Below, piece after piece: positions 10,897 through 20,196 of a stretch of DNA of 64,000 nucleotides. The DNA is from Microbulbifer sp. Q7 (GTDB taxonomy: Bacteria; Pseudomonadota; Gammaproteobacteria; Pseudomonadales; Cellvibrionaceae): contig NZ_LROY01000002.1 of NCBI RefSeq assembly GCF_001639145.1, positions 1,582,501-1,646,500 of the forward strand, read 5' to 3'. Numbering within the stretch: the first letter of the stretch is position 1; every line of letters starts with the position of its first letter. Under the pieces are notes generated by a model that saw nothing but the letters and a program-made list of their open reading frames with translations, was not told the DNA's origin and ran no database searches. Made by a program: the position numbers and the translations under genes.

Positions 10897-10936
10897 CGAC
10901 AGACGATTGCGCTAATCACCCGAGGAGAGCCCGGCA

Positions 10937-11293
10937 ATGCCCCATCTGGTTATCGAGTACTCGCAAAAGCTGGAAGAAAGCCTTTCCATTTCTGCACTGG
11001 TCAGCAACGGCCAGCAGGCGATGAGCGATACCGGGCTCTTCTCCCCCAGCGCGATCAAGACCCGCGCCCTGCCCTACCGGGACTTTGTACTCGGCAAGAA
11101 TCATGATGGGTCGAGCAACCTGTTTATCCACGCGGAGGTGCGCATCCTGGAAGGCCGCACCGCACAGCAGAAAGAAGACCTGAGCGCGGCCATTTTCAAT
11201 TACCTGTGCGAGGCCGCCCCGGAAGTGCCGGAAATTTCCGTGGAAGTGCGGGATATGGAAAAGGCCTGCTACGCCAAACGAATTCCGTTCTAG
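10937..11293 (+). CDS. 5-carboxymethyl-2-hydroxymuconate isomerase family protein
   Basis: A small 118-residue tautomerase-superfamily protein. It begins MPHLVIEYSQKLEE, where Pro1 is the catalytic general base once the initiator Met is removed. The central ALPYRDFVLGK and FIHAEVRILEGRTAQQKEDL match the CHMI family. The classical substrate belongs to homoprotocatechuate degradation, but no other genes of that route are nearby, so its real substrate here is unknown. It has a strong AGGAGAG ribosome site. Its end overlaps the convergent hydrolase gene by four bases. Confidence 0.85.
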   Translation: MPHLVIEYSQKLEESLSISALVSNGQQAMSDTGLFSPSAIKTRALPYRDFVLGKNHDGSSNLFIHAEVRILEGRTAQQKEDLSAAIFNYLCEAAPEVPEISVEVRDMEKACYAKRIPF

Positions 11294-12174
11294 AGCGGCG
11301 GGTTTTCGCCTTTCAGGAAGGGCAGAAACCACGCGGCAATGGCGCCGGCGCTTTCTTCCATGTGCAGATGGTGGCCGCCGGGAAATTCCCGCAACACAAT
11401 ATTGGGGTGCTGCTCGGCCAGGGGGCGAATACGCTCGATCATTCCCTGAATCCCGTCCTCACCCAGCGCCAGGCGAATCGGCATGGTGGCGCGATCGAGA
11501 AAGGCCAACACCTGCGCCTCGTTCAATTTCGCCAGTGAACTGGCCAACAGCTGGGAATCATTGCTCCAGCGATACCCATCGCCACTGCGGCATACGCCGC
11601 GCTCCACCAGCCGGCGCGCGGCATCATCACTCAGCTTGAACAGGCCGTTCTTGCGCGCGGCAACCGCCACCTCCAGAGATTCAAAGACCTTCGAATTGCG
11701 CGCCCGATAGCGCGCGCGTTGCTCGATGCCCTTGCGCAGGGTTTCCGGTGCTTCCGCATCGGTGGTCGGCGGTGGCACCAGCCCGTCGATTAGCGCCAGG
11801 CGGCGCACCCGCTCCGGAAAGGTAGCGGCGGCAATGGTGGCAATAACAGCGCCGCGCGAATGCGCAAGCATGGAAAAAGACGCCCAGCCCAGCGCATCCG
11901 CCATACCAAGCACATCTTCAATTTCCGTCCACACCGTGTAATTGGCGTCCCGGTGACGGTGATAGCTCTGTCCGTGGCCGGCAAGGTCCACTGCCACCAG
12001 GTTTAGCTCCGCAAGAAACGGCGCCATGGCGTCGAAGCTGGCGCAATTGTCCAGCCAGCCATGCAGGGCCAATACCGGCACACCCTCAGGATTGCCCCAC
12101 TGGCGTGCAGCAATAAGGTTGCCCTGGATATCGAGGGTAATTTCACGAAAGGCGTCGTGGGGAGATCGGCTCAT
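11290..12174 (-). CDS. Alpha/beta hydrolase
   Basis: A 294-residue alpha/beta-hydrolase-fold protein without signal peptide. The oxyanion region is VLALHGWLDNCASFD. The nucleophile elbow reads MLAHSRGAVIA (Ser in AHSRG, an Ala replacing the first Gly of GxSxG). The acidic residue region LALGEDGIQGM and the C-terminal His in FPGGHHLHMEE complete a plausible triad. It resembles the MhpC/serine-hydrolase-like (SERHL) group. The substrate cannot be inferred. It ends convergently with the isomerase gene, overlapping by four bases. Confidence 0.85.
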   Translation of the reverse strand: MSRSPHDAFREITLDIQGNLIAARQWGNPEGVPVLALHGWLDNCASFDAMAPFLAELNLVAVDLAGHGQSYHRHRDANYTVWTEIEDVLGMADALGWASFSMLAHSRGAVIATIAAATFPERVRRLALIDGLVPPPTTDAEAPETLRKGIEQRARYRARNSKVFESLEVAVAARKNGLFKLSDDAARRLVERGVCRSGDGYRWSNDSQLLASSLAKLNEAQVLAFLDRATMPIRLALGEDGIQGMIERIRPLAEQHPNIVLREFPGGHHLHMEESAGAIAAWFLPFLKGENPPL

Positions 12175-12330
12175 GGGGGAATACAGCGTTGTCAGTCTTG
12201 GTTACCAATGCTGACAGCGGCCACCTGCCGTCTCAATGGCCACAGGGATCAGAATGGGTGGCCACTCGCTTCGGCACGGGCTACTGAATCAGGACCGCCA
12301 AATCAAAACCGTCGAGCCAGAAACGCTGAA

Positions 12331-12789
12331 TCAGGGACGGTGTTGCAGCCATTCCAGCTCTGCGCAGCCCGTGGCCCAGACATCGGACCGCACGCACGCC
12401 AGGCTGGCAGTGCCCATCGGGTGCTCATCACCACTACCGCACAGGCCATTGACCAGCCGCCCTACCAGCGGCTGGTGGCTGACCAGCATCAGCGGGAAAA
12501 CAGACGGGTCCGCCTGCGCTATGGCATCCAGTAGCTGGTCTACCGGTGTGTCACCGGTCAGTAACTCCTGGATCTCTACCGTGAGGCCAAAGGTGTCGGC
12601 CACAATTTTGGCGGTCTGACGGGTGCGCACAAAGGGGCTGGCCCAGAGGGTTTTCACCTGTGCCAACTCGGAAGCGCGCTCTTTACAGACCCCCGCCACT
12701 TCTGCGCGACCGTCCTCGGTCAGCGCCCGCGTTTCATCGCTCTTGCCAAGGGGCTCAGCATGGCCATGACGCATCACAAACAACAGCAC
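12331..12789 (-). CDS. sixA: Phosphohistidine phosphatase SixA
   Basis: A 152-residue histidine-phosphatase-superfamily protein. The catalytic RHG motif is in LLFVMRHGHAEPLGKSDETR, and the second histidine is in LMLVSHQPLVGRLVNGL. SixA dephosphorylates phosphohistidine in signalling proteins such as HPt domains or the nitrogen phosphotransferase system. The start is a GTG with GGGAGACC upstream. In many gammaproteobacteria sixA lies next to gpsA, as here with two DUF4389 genes between them, so all four probably form one minus-strand operon. Confidence 0.93.
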   Translation of the reverse strand: MLLFVMRHGHAEPLGKSDETRALTEDGRAEVAGVCKERASELAQVKTLWASPFVRTRQTAKIVADTFGLTVEIQELLTGDTPVDQLLDAIAQADPSVFPLMLVSHQPLVGRLVNGLCGSGDEHPMGTASLACVRSDVWATGCAELEWLQHRP

Positions 12790-12835
12790 TAGGGTCTCCC
12801 GTCAAAACAGTACAGCCGGCTTACCGGGGAATTGA

Positions 12836-13435
12836 TCACTTCTTCTCGCCAGAAGGTTTCGCATCACTTTCGGCGCTTTCGCCACGCTCGGTATTTTCTG
12901 CACGCTCGGTGCTCTCGACAGCCTCAGCACTTTGCGCATCGGCGCCCAGCTCGATCACCGTCTCGTCTTCCGGTGTATCAGCCTGCTTCTTGGCGGCGGT
13001 CGACGCGCGCTTGCGCGGCTTTTTGGTCTTCGCTTCCGTCGACTTGCCGGTTGCTGCATCTTCTACTTCCGGCTCGGCAACGGCTGTAGGCGCTTCATCG
13101 CTGATCACTTCACCATCAATTTCTTCCGCGCTCTCATAAGAGGATAGATCTTCCTCTTCCGATTCGGGCCACTCGGAAAATGGGAAAGGCTTTTCTTCCG
13201 AGTTGTAGATCAGGAATTGCAGGGTCTGGTAAATGTAGGAAGCAATCTGATCGCCGAGGCGACGCAAATTATCATTGGCGCTGCCGCTAAAGATAGCGAA
13301 CAGGAATTGGGCGATAACCACCGCTAGCATGACGAAACCAGCAATTTCCAGAAGCACGGCAAACAGCACCATGTAAATCAGGCGCAGCCACTGGTTTGAG
13401 GAGGTCAGGTTCTGTTTCAGTTCTTCGTTGCTCAT
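12836..13435 (-). CDS. DUF4389 membrane protein with long acidic tail
   Basis: A 199-residue protein in two parts. Residues 1-95 are a DUF4389 module: SSNQWLRLIYMVLFAVLLEI leads into a long hydrophobic stretch (two membrane segments, VMLAVVIAQFLFAIFSG), then [20 protein letters not shown] and PFSEWPE. Residues 96-199 are low-complexity, with acidic stretches (ESEEEDLSSYESAEEIDGEV), a basic patch KKPRKRASTAAKKQ and a Glu/Ser-rich end, probably disordered and cytoplasmic. The first part is a close paralogue of the next gene, 69 bases upstream. Function is unknown. Confidence 0.82.
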   Translation of the reverse strand: MSNEELKQNLTSSNQWLRLIYMVLFAVLLEIAGFVMLAVVIAQFLFAIFSGSANDNLRRLGDQIASYIYQTLQFLIYNSEEKPFPFSEWPESEEEDLSSYESAEEIDGEVISDEAPTAVAEPEVEDAATGKSTEAKTKKPRKRASTAAKKQADTPEDETVIELGADAQSAEAVESTERAENTERGESAESDAKPSGEKK

Positions 13436-13504
13436 TGGGCGATCACCAGTCCGTTGTTGGGCACCATAGACAATAAAAGGCCAGCCTGCACCGGCCGGGA
13501 GGAA

Positions 13505-13783
13505 TCAGGATTCTGGCCACTCCGCGAACGGGAATGGCTTTTCTTCGCTGTTATAAATCAAAAATTGCAGAATCTGATAGATATAGGAAGCAATCTGGTT
13601 ACCGAGCTGGCGAAGGTTCTCGTTCGGGCCACCAGAGACGATGGCAAAAAGAAACTGCAGCACGATGAGCGCCAGCATCACCACGCCGGTAACTTCCAGC
13701 AGAACCACAAACAACACCATAAACAGCAGCCGCAGCCAGTGATCGGTGGAGGTGAGATTGTGCTTGAGCTGTTCGTTATTCAT
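13505..13783 (-). CDS. DUF4389 membrane protein, short paralogue
   Basis: A 92-residue protein consisting only of the DUF4389 module: [60 protein letters not shown], ending FAEWPES exactly where the longer paralogue continues into its tail. Two membrane segments are predicted by eye. Its ATG overlaps the gpsA stop by four bases (ATGA), so translation is probably coupled to gpsA. Function is unknown; a link to the inner membrane and lipid synthesis is only suggested by the coupling. Confidence 0.85.
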   Translation of the reverse strand: MNNEQLKHNLTSTDHWLRLLFMVLFVVLLEVTGVVMLALIVLQFLFAIVSGGPNENLRQLGNQIASYIYQILQFLIYNSEEKPFPFAEWPES

Positions 13784-14850
13784 GGCACGTCCTGATCTGT
13801 TGAGGGCTTGGCCGAATAGGCCACGTCAAAGGTCTGCGCGCCAGACATCAGCTCGCGGATCACCGTGGGTATCGGGGTACCTTCAAATAATATGGCGTGA
13901 ATTGCAGAAACCAAGGGCATGTAGACGCCCAATTCATCGGCTTTTGCCTTTATCAGACGAACGGTATTCACCCCTTCCGCGACCTGCCCGATTTCCGACA
14001 CCGCCTCGTCGAGCTTTTTGCCCTTGCCCACCAGGTAGCCAACCCGGTAGTTGCGGCTGAGATCGGACGAGCAGGTAAGGATCAGGTCACCGACACCGGC
14101 AAGCCCGATAAACGTCATCGGGTCTGCCCCCATGGCCTCGGCAAAACGCATCATTTCCGCCAGCGCACGGGTAATCAGCAAACTGGTGGTGTTTTGCCCC
14201 CGGCCCAGTGCCACCGCCATGCCGGTCACGATTGCATAGATATTTTTCAGCGCCCCCGCCAGTTCAACGCCAAATACGTCGTTGCTGGAGTAAACGCGGA
14301 ATGTTTCCGAGTGCAGCACCTTCTGGATCGTGCTGCACAGGGACTCGTCTTCACTGGCAATCACTGTCGCGGTGTAGTGGGCTGCCACAATTTCCTTGGC
14401 AAAGTTGGGGCCGCTCAGCACCCCCACACGCATACCCTCGGTTTCTTCCCGCAAGATATCGCTCATCAGGTGGAACTGGTCGTGCTCGATCCCTTTGGTC
14501 AGCGAAATCAGCATGGTATCTGGTGCCAGCATTGGCGCCGCGCGGTGTACCACCTCACGAAATGATTTACTGGGAATGGCCACAAACACAATCTGGCAGC
14601 CACTCACCGCCTGCTCCAGATCCGCGGTAATGTTCAACGCCGGATGCAAAGCCACCCCCGGCAGGTAATGCTGGTTTTCGCGCTGGGCCATGCAGGCTGC
14701 GGCGCGCTCCGGGTCGCGCATCCACTGGCGGGTATCGTGGCCGTTGCCGGCGACAATATTGGCGATGGCCGTGCCAAAGCTGCCGCCACCGAGAATAGCG
14801 ATGGCGTATCGGGGTTCCGGGGCGCTCGAAGGTACGTCTTGTGGAGTCAT
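13780..14850 (-). CDS. gpsA: Glycerol-3-phosphate dehydrogenase [NAD(P)+]
   Basis: Makes sn-glycerol 3-phosphate from dihydroxyacetone phosphate for phospholipid synthesis. It has 356 residues. After a 16-residue extension, [19 protein letters not shown] is the NAD(P)-binding loop. Further motifs are [21 protein letters not shown], the catalytic lysine in [13 protein letters not shown] and [14 protein letters not shown]. Standard GpsA starts near the Rossmann loop, so the extra N-terminal residues may mean a later start, but no better ATG is present. First gene of a probable gpsA-DUF4389-DUF4389-sixA operon. Confidence 0.95.
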   Translation of the reverse strand: MTPQDVPSSAPEPRYAIAILGGGSFGTAIANIVAGNGHDTRQWMRDPERAAACMAQRENQHYLPGVALHPALNITADLEQAVSGCQIVFVAIPSKSFREVVHRAAPMLAPDTMLISLTKGIEHDQFHLMSDILREETEGMRVGVLSGPNFAKEIVAAHYTATVIASEDESLCSTIQKVLHSETFRVYSSNDVFGVELAGALKNIYAIVTGMAVALGRGQNTTSLLITRALAEMMRFAEAMGADPMTFIGLAGVGDLILTCSSDLSRNYRVGYLVGKGKKLDEAVSEIGQVAEGVNTVRLIKAKADELGVYMPLVSAIHAILFEGTPIPTVIRELMSGAQTFDVAYSAKPSTDQDVP

Positions 14851-15069
14851 AACACTCTGTAATTTTTGCTGTGCAGCGGGCGATTATACGGAGCCTGGCG
14901 GCGAGGCCCAACGCCGCGGCAAGAAATTGCTCATATTTGCCAAGTTAACCGGCACATGTCGTCTTTTACCGACCAATTCGCGCAAAAAAACGGCAAGAAT
15001 TAATCAAGAAACAATATAGACCAGACTGGAATCTCCGCGGACGCGGCACAGAATGCGGGAAAGAAACTC

Positions 15070-15106
15070 GGGGTTTGCCGACACGGAAACCGTCGACAAA
15101 CCCCGC
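15070..15106 (-). terminator. Hairpin downstream of htpG
   Basis: CGGGGTTTG (15070-15078) pairs with CAAACCCCG (15098-15106), continued inside by CGAC/GTCG after one mismatch. It lies 15 bases beyond the htpG stop. Only a broken pyrimidine run follows on the minus strand, so termination strength is uncertain. Confidence 0.6.
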
Positions 15107-15120
15107 GCAGGCGTGGCTGC

Positions 15121-17037
15121 TTAGGTATTGAGCTCCAGCAGCAGTGCGTTCAGGCGGCGCACATAGTCCGCCGGATCCGCCAGCTGATTTCCTGCCGCCA
15201 GATTGGCCTGATCCATCAGGATATTGGTGAGGTCGGCAAAGCGGTCCTCGTCCTGCTCCTGATCCAGGCGCTGCACCAGCGGGTGGTTGGGGTTGAGCTC
15301 AAAAATCGGCTTGGCCTCCGGCAGAGACTGGCCCGCCTGCTCCAGAATACGGCGCATCTGCAGCCCCATATCATTGTCGCTTGCCACCAGACATGCGGGG
15401 GAGTCCACCAGGCGCGTGGTCGCGCGGACATCCTCTACACGGGACTCCAGCACATCTTTCACCCGCTCAACCAGCGCGCCGGCCTCTTTCTCGACTTTTT
15501 CGCGCTCGGCCTTGTCGTCTTCGTTCTCGGCGTCACCAAGGTCCAGTGCACCTTTGGCCACATCCTGGAACTGCTTGCCATCAAACTCCTGCATATGGCC
15601 GACGAACCACTCGTCCACCTGATCGGTCAGCAGCAGTACTTCGATGCCCTTCTTACGGAAAACCTCCAGGTACGGGGAGGACTTGGCGGTAGCGAAGTTG
15701 TCCGCGCACACATAGTAGATGTGCTTCTGCCCCTCTTTCATGCGGCCCACATACGCTTCCAGAGACTGATCCTGCTTGGCGTTATCCGTGTGGGTGGTGG
15801 AGAAGCGCAGCAGCTTGGCGATCTTCTCTTTATTGGCGAAGTCTTCCGCTGGCCCCTCTTTCATTACGGAACCAAACAGGTCCCAGAACTTCTGGTACTG
15901 GTCGGCGTCTTTCTTCGACAGCTTGTCCAGCATATCCAGCACACGCTTGGTCAGTGCGCTCTTGATGGCATCGGTATTCTGGTCTTTCTGCAGAATCTCG
16001 CGGGACACGTTCAGCGGCAAGTCGTTGGAGTCCAGCACCCCTTTGACGAAACGCAGGTACAGCGGCAGGAACTGCTCGGCGTCGTCCATGATGAAGGTGC
16101 GCTGCACATACAGCTTGAGGCCACGGGCGGCGTCGCGCTGGTACAGGTCAAACGGCGCACGCGCCGGGATGTACAGCAGGCTGGTGTAATCCAGCTTGCC
16201 TTCCACACGGTTGTGGCTCCAGGTCAGCGGGTCATCGAAATCGTGGGAGATGTGCTTGTAGAATTCCTGGTACTCCTCGGATTTCACCTCGGAACGCGGG
16301 CGGGTCCACAGCGCCTGGGCAGCGTTGACCGCTTCAAATTCCGGCGCTTTGTCTTCTTTACTCTCGTCATCTTCACCAGCCGGCGCAGCCTGCTTCAGCA
16401 TCTCCACCGGGATGGCGATGTGATCGGAGTACTTCTTGATGATGGAACGCAGGCGCCAGTCGTCGGCGAATTCCTTGGCGTCGTCCTTCAGGTGCAGTAC
16501 CACGCGAGTGCCCCGGTTCGGCCACTCGACGTTCTCCACGGAGTACTCCGCCTCGCCACTGCACTCCCAGTGCACACCCTGGCTGGCATCGGCGCCGGCA
16601 CGACGGGTAAATACGTCTACCTTGTCGGCGACAATAAACGCGGAGTAGAAACCGACCCCGAACTGGCCAATCAGGTGCGCATCTTTCTTCTGATCCCCGG
16701 TGAGGTTCTGCATAAAGCTGGCAGTACCGGAACGGGCTATGGTGCCGAGATTCTCGATTACCTCGTCGCGGCTCATGCCGATACCGTTATCGCTGATGGT
16801 AAGCGTACCGGCGTCTTTATCGAACTCGATGCGGATGCGCAGATCCGGGTCTTCGGCCAGCAGTTCCGGCTTGGAGAGGGCTTCAAAACGCAGCTTGTCC
16901 GCGGCGTCGGATGCATTGGAAACCAGCTCGCGCAGGAAAATCTCCTTGTTGGAGTACAGCGAGTGGATCATCAGGTGCAGCAGCTGTTTGGCTTCTGTCT
17001 GGAAGCCATGGCTCTCTTTATGCGCCTCAACTGTCAT
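15121..17037 (-). CDS. htpG: Molecular chaperone HtpG (Hsp90)
   Basis: ATP-dependent cytoplasmic Hsp90 chaperone, 638 residues (full length). The GHKL ATPase motifs are all visible: [55 protein letters not shown] and [12 protein letters not shown]. The middle domain includes [20 protein letters not shown] with the catalytic arginine region, and the C-terminal dimerisation domain ends [12 protein letters not shown]. Residues about 219-233 form a charged linker ([13 protein letters not shown]). Single gene, ended by the hairpin at 15070-15106. Confidence 0.98.
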   Translation of the reverse strand: MTVEAHKESHGFQTEAKQLLHLMIHSLYSNKEIFLRELVSNASDAADKLRFEALSKPELLAEDPDLRIRIEFDKDAGTLTISDNGIGMSRDEVIENLGTIARSGTASFMQNLTGDQKKDAHLIGQFGVGFYSAFIVADKVDVFTRRAGADASQGVHWECSGEAEYSVENVEWPNRGTRVVLHLKDDAKEFADDWRLRSIIKKYSDHIAIPVEMLKQAAPAGEDDESKEDKAPEFEAVNAAQALWTRPRSEVKSEEYQEFYKHISHDFDDPLTWSHNRVEGKLDYTSLLYIPARAPFDLYQRDAARGLKLYVQRTFIMDDAEQFLPLYLRFVKGVLDSNDLPLNVSREILQKDQNTDAIKSALTKRVLDMLDKLSKKDADQYQKFWDLFGSVMKEGPAEDFANKEKIAKLLRFSTTHTDNAKQDQSLEAYVGRMKEGQKHIYYVCADNFATAKSSPYLEVFRKKGIEVLLLTDQVDEWFVGHMQEFDGKQFQDVAKGALDLGDAENEDDKAEREKVEKEAGALVERVKDVLESRVEDVRATTRLVDSPACLVASDNDMGLQMRRILEQAGQSLPEAKPIFELNPNHPLVQRLDQEQDEDRFADLTNILMDQANLAAGNQLADPADYVRRLNALLLELNT

Positions 17038-17170
17038 GAATCGGTTCTCCCCTATTAAATCAACGTCAGCAGATCAAACTCAGGAGAGGTGATATTGGGC
17101 CGCAGCCGGCCAATTCAAGCGCTGTTTTTCGCGGGAAGGGCTTGCGGAGGAGAGTCAGGGAAGGCAGCGG

Positions 17171-18451
17171 CTATTTTTTCGCCGCTGCCGCGATGGCTTG
17201 CACCAGTTTGCCGTGACCGGTGATATCGGCAATGAAATTACCGGTCAGGTCCGAAATCACGCGCGACTCGGCGTTCATCAGAATAACAATGCCGACCTTG
17301 CGCTTCTCGGAATAGGCAATGGCCGCCCGGAATCCGGCCACCCAGCCACCGTGGAAAATGATGCGATCATCACCGACGGTATACAGGCGCCAGCCGAGGC
17401 CGTACCCGGCGTGATCTATGTAGTCGCGCCAGATCCGGTGACGCAGGTGACGCCGGGTTTCCACCCGTTCGGTGGTGAGGTCTTCAATCACCGCCGGCGA
17501 CAGTACATCCGGGAAGTAACCCATTTGCGCCTTCAGCCACTGCCCCATATCGCTGATACTGGCGTTCACACCGGCAGCCGGGGCCGCCAGATAGTATTCC
17601 TTTTCCACTTTTACCGGGCGCCAGCCGCGGCCGGTCTGCACATGCGGCGCGGCGCGGTTGCCGGCAGCCATAAAATTCTCCCACCCGAGGGATGCATCTT
17701 CCATCTTCAGGGGGGTGAAGAAACGCTCCTTGAGCTGGCGGCCATAGGGCACACCGGTGGCTTTATGGATCACGTCTTCAATCAGGCTGAACAGGACATT
17801 CTGATAGCCGTAGCATTTTCCCGGCTTGCAGTGCGGGTCAATGGTGGCAAACATCGGCAGAATCTTGGACAGGGGCCGATTGTCTTCAAGGTAGTTGTCG
17901 TAAGCGTTGGGGGTAAGCCCGGAAGAATGGCTCAGCAGGTGCTGCACCTGCAGCTGCATGGACAGCGCCGGGGTTTTGAAGCTCAACTGGGGTACATAGC
18001 GCACCACCCGGTCGCCCCAGCTGAACTTCTGCTCATCCTCGAGTACCGCCGCCATACTGGCGGCGAACGTCTTGGAAACGGAAGCCAGGCGGAACACCGT
18101 GTGGGTGGTGACTTTTTCACGCTTGCCCTTGACCCGAACGCCATAGGTATTCATGGCCACGGTCTGGTCGTGATCGACGATCACATAGGCGGCACCAGGG
18201 ATACCGTGCTGCTTCAACAGCTGGCGAAAATAGCGGTCGAACTCTTTGGCGCTCGCCTCAACGCTCTTGTTCACGGCCTTGGCGCCGCCCCGGGCAGGCT
18301 TTCCCACGCGTGCGGAATCGGCGACCACCGGAATCGCTGCCACCAGCAACCCCAGCATCAAAAGAGGCAGAAGCGCAGCCCGGAGGCCTCGGTTTGTAAT
18401 CAAAATGCCCTGGTTCACCGTGAAAACACCATGTGCCGTACTGCAGACCAC
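17171..18451 (-). CDS. Secreted serine hydrolase of the class C beta-lactamase family
   Basis: A 426-residue protein with an N-terminal hydrophobic segment (RAALLPLLMLGLLVAAIPVV then ADSARVG), suggesting export. The serine beta-lactamase-like triad is visible: Ser-x-x-Lys in FRLASVSKTFAASM, Tyr-x-Asn in KCYGYQNVLFSLIED, and the KTG-equivalent HGG in DRIIFHGGWVAGFRAA. It belongs to the large EstB/PBP4*/AmpC-like group, which includes esterases, D-aminopeptidases and few true resistance enzymes, so antibiotic resistance should not be inferred. The start is uncertain: the frame opens with a GTG at 18451 with a weak ribosome site, and a second GTG lies 11 codons later. Confidence 0.8.
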   Translation of the reverse strand: MVCSTAHGVFTVNQGILITNRGLRAALLPLLMLGLLVAAIPVVADSARVGKPARGGAKAVNKSVEASAKEFDRYFRQLLKQHGIPGAAYVIVDHDQTVAMNTYGVRVKGKREKVTTHTVFRLASVSKTFAASMAAVLEDEQKFSWGDRVVRYVPQLSFKTPALSMQLQVQHLLSHSSGLTPNAYDNYLEDNRPLSKILPMFATIDPHCKPGKCYGYQNVLFSLIEDVIHKATGVPYGRQLKERFFTPLKMEDASLGWENFMAAGNRAAPHVQTGRGWRPVKVEKEYYLAAPAAGVNASISDMGQWLKAQMGYFPDVLSPAVIEDLTTERVETRRHLRHRIWRDYIDHAGYGLGWRLYTVGDDRIIFHGGWVAGFRAAIAYSEKRKVGIVILMNAESRVISDLTGNFIADITGHGKLVQAIAAAAKK

Positions 18452-18713
18452 CCCGACAACTGCCGCCCACCGGGAGCGTCGGCTTTGCCGAATACTTGTT
18501 GGGGAACCTGTATTAAGACTAGCAGCCCCAGAAAAAATTCATGGCCATCCGACGATTTCATCGAGCCGGCTGACACCATAACACCGCCACCGTGATCACG
18601 TTATCACCTGAGTTGCGAGGCCGTGCACAGAGATCCCCGCGCATTGTAATAAAACCGATACAAACGCGCACTCTGGGCAGGTCTGGACATGCATACACCC
18701 CGCTTCCAGGCAT

Positions 18714-18738
18714 AAAAAAACCGCCTTGCGGCGGTTTT
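18714..18738 (-). terminator. Terminator of the peroxiredoxin gene
   Basis: On the minus strand ACCGCC-GCAA-GGCGGT is followed by a run of T residues (seven A on the plus strand at 18714-18720). It lies about 42 bases after the peroxiredoxin stop. Confidence 0.85.
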
Positions 18739-18779
18739 CGCGCGGCGGGGGCGAATTCCGCCCCCGACTCAGGCAAGCC

Positions 18780-19382
18780 TTACAGCTTGTCGGAGTTCTC
18801 GCTCAGGTAAGCGGCAACGCCTTCCGGAGAAGCGTTCATGCCCTTGTCGCCTTCCTGCCAGCCAGCCGGGCAAACTTCACCGTGCTCCTGGTGGAACGCC
18901 AGTGCGTCTACCATGCGAAGCATTTCGTCTACGTTACGGCCCAGCGGCAGGTCGTTCACTACCTGGTGGCGAACAGTGCCTTCCTCGTCGATCAGGAAGG
19001 AACCACGGAAAGCAACGCCGCCTTCAGACTCAACGTCGTAGGCCTGGCAGATTTCGTGCTTGACGTCGGCAACCAGGGTGTACTTCACCTGGCCGATACC
19101 ACCTTCGTTGACGGAGGTGTTACGCCATGCATTGTGAGAGAACTGGGAGTCAATGGACACACCAATGACTTCAACGCCGCGCTTTTTGAACTCTTCAAAG
19201 CGGTGATCGAAAGCGATCAGCTCGGAAGGACATACGAAGGTGAAGTCCAGCGGGTAGAAGAAGATAACCGCTTTCTTGCCTTTAATGGTTTCTGCGAGGT
19301 TGAACGCGTCAACGATCTCGCCATTACCCAGTACTGCAGCGGCGGTGAAGTCCGGCGCGGGCTTGCCTACTAATACGGCCAT
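18780..19382 (-). CDS. Typical 2-Cys peroxiredoxin (AhpC/Prx1 type)
   Basis: Cytoplasmic thiol peroxidase of 200 residues that reduces hydrogen peroxide, organic peroxides and peroxynitrite. The peroxidatic cysteine is in DFTFVCPSELIAFDHRFEEF. The resolving cysteine is in HGEVCPAGWQEGDKGM near the C-terminus. Active-site support residues are FRGSFLIDEEGTVRHQ. It is of the Prx1/AhpC-TSA class; no AhpF reductase is beside it, so its electron donor (thioredoxin or AhpF) is unknown. It has a strong GGAGG ribosome site and its own terminator. Confidence 0.93.
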   Translation of the reverse strand: MAVLVGKPAPDFTAAAVLGNGEIVDAFNLAETIKGKKAVIFFYPLDFTFVCPSELIAFDHRFEEFKKRGVEVIGVSIDSQFSHNAWRNTSVNEGGIGQVKYTLVADVKHEICQAYDVESEGGVAFRGSFLIDEEGTVRHQVVNDLPLGRNVDEMLRMVDALAFHQEHGEVCPAGWQEGDKGMNASPEGVAAYLSENSDKL

Positions 19383-19427
19383 GAGAACCTCCTCAATGAG
19401 ATAAATGTTTTACTTTAGGGGTGTTCA

Positions 19428-19450
19428 ATTTATAACCAATAGCTATAAAT
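19428..19450. promoter_or_regulatory. AT-rich inverted repeat upstream of the peroxiredoxin gene
   Basis: ATTTATA at 19428-19434 and TATAAAT at 19444-19450 form 7-bp arms, 46 bases before the peroxiredoxin start. It could be part of the promoter or a regulator site; it does not fit the OxyR four-tetranucleotide pattern well. Confidence 0.3.
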
Positions 19451-19691
19451 CAACGAAAGCTTGATAGGGGGCCGCTATGATACACAGGCACCTATGGCTG
19501 TCCCATTAAATTTTTATATAAACGCGATAGCAGGCGCCTCACAGTCAAACACGCACCGCCTCGCCCCCAAAAACCCGCACCCCACCGCGCAAAAAACCGC
19601 AACAGGCACCTTGACTACCCAGTCCCAAATGCACTTCCCGGTCACTTTCCGGCCAACTAGAATAATTAACGAACGGGAGCATAATCTTATT

Positions 19692-19710
19692 GACACTTAT
19701 TCTCATTACC
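19692..19710. promoter_or_regulatory. Fur box upstream of bfd
   Basis: Read on the minus strand, the 19-mer GGTAATGAGAATAAGTGTC matches the Fur consensus GATAATGATAATCATTATC at 14 of 19 positions. It lies 55 bases before the bfd start, where a repressor would cover the promoter. bfd is a known Fur target in related bacteria, which raises confidence. Confidence 0.7.
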
Positions 19711-19765
19711 AATAAGATCAACATCCGTTTGAAAGTTAAGCTTATTTCCGCCAGGGTCACCAGCG

Positions 19766-19978
19766 ATGTACGTTTGTATCTGTAAAGGCATCACCGACAG
19801 CCAGATCAAAGAAGCCGTGTACGATGGCTCCACTTCGGTTAAAGCCCTGCGCCGCCATCTTGGCGTGTCCTCGCAGTGTGGCCGCTGTGCAGAGCTGACT
19901 CAGGAAATCATCGACGAAACCATGACCGCCGGCATGATGGCCAACACCAACAGCGCCCTCTTTTACTCCGCAGGCTGA
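19766..19978 (+). CDS. bfd: Bacterioferritin-associated ferredoxin
   Basis: A 70-residue [2Fe-2S] protein that docks on bacterioferritin and reduces its iron core for release when iron is scarce. The four ligands are visible as MYVCICKGITDSQI (C-x-C) and SSQCGRCAELTQEI (C-x2-C) in the BFD-like fold. Its partner bfr is encoded 1.9 kb downstream on the same strand but in a separate unit. The Fur box at 19692-19710 implies induction in low iron. Confidence 0.95.
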   Translation: MYVCICKGITDSQIKEAVYDGSTSVKALRRHLGVSSQCGRCAELTQEIIDETMTAGMMANTNSALFYSAG

Positions 19979-20025
19979 GTTCACCTTTCAGCCGCAATGG
20001 GGCACCGGCATTCACGGTGCCCTTA

Positions 20026-20058
20026 GTTATCTGTGGGTTATCTGTGGGTTACCTGCGG
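20026..20058. repeat. Three tandem copies of an 11-bp unit
   Basis: GTTATCTGTGG occurs twice back to back (20026-20047), followed by a third copy with two changes, GTTACCTGCGG (20048-20058). It lies between bfd and the DUF2254 gene. No role is evident. Confidence 0.8.
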
Positions 20059-20136
20059 CCCTGCTACCCCCTCCCGCTGTTACCGCCCCATCCCTATACA
20101 CATCCATCTGGCAAGCTCACCCTGCTGTCCTATCTT

Positions 20137-20174
20137 TAAGTGCCACGACCGCCGCTAAGTGCCACGGCCGGTCG
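20137..20174. repeat. Two-copy direct repeat with 19-bp period
   Basis: TAAGTGCCACG followed by A or G and CCG recurs at 20137 and 20156, just before the DUF2254 gene. Together with the repeat at 20026 it makes this short intergenic region unusually repetitive. Confidence 0.65.
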
Positions 20175-20196
20175 CCAGTCACTAGAAACGGACGCC

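Noticed and set aside
15283..17058. A 591-residue open frame opposite htpG
   Set aside because: Shadow of a full-length Hsp90 gene.
17171..18451. Reading the class C beta-lactamase-like gene as an antibiotic-resistance gene
   Set aside because: The triad is shared by many esterases and peptidases; nothing in the sequence or context points to beta-lactam hydrolysis.
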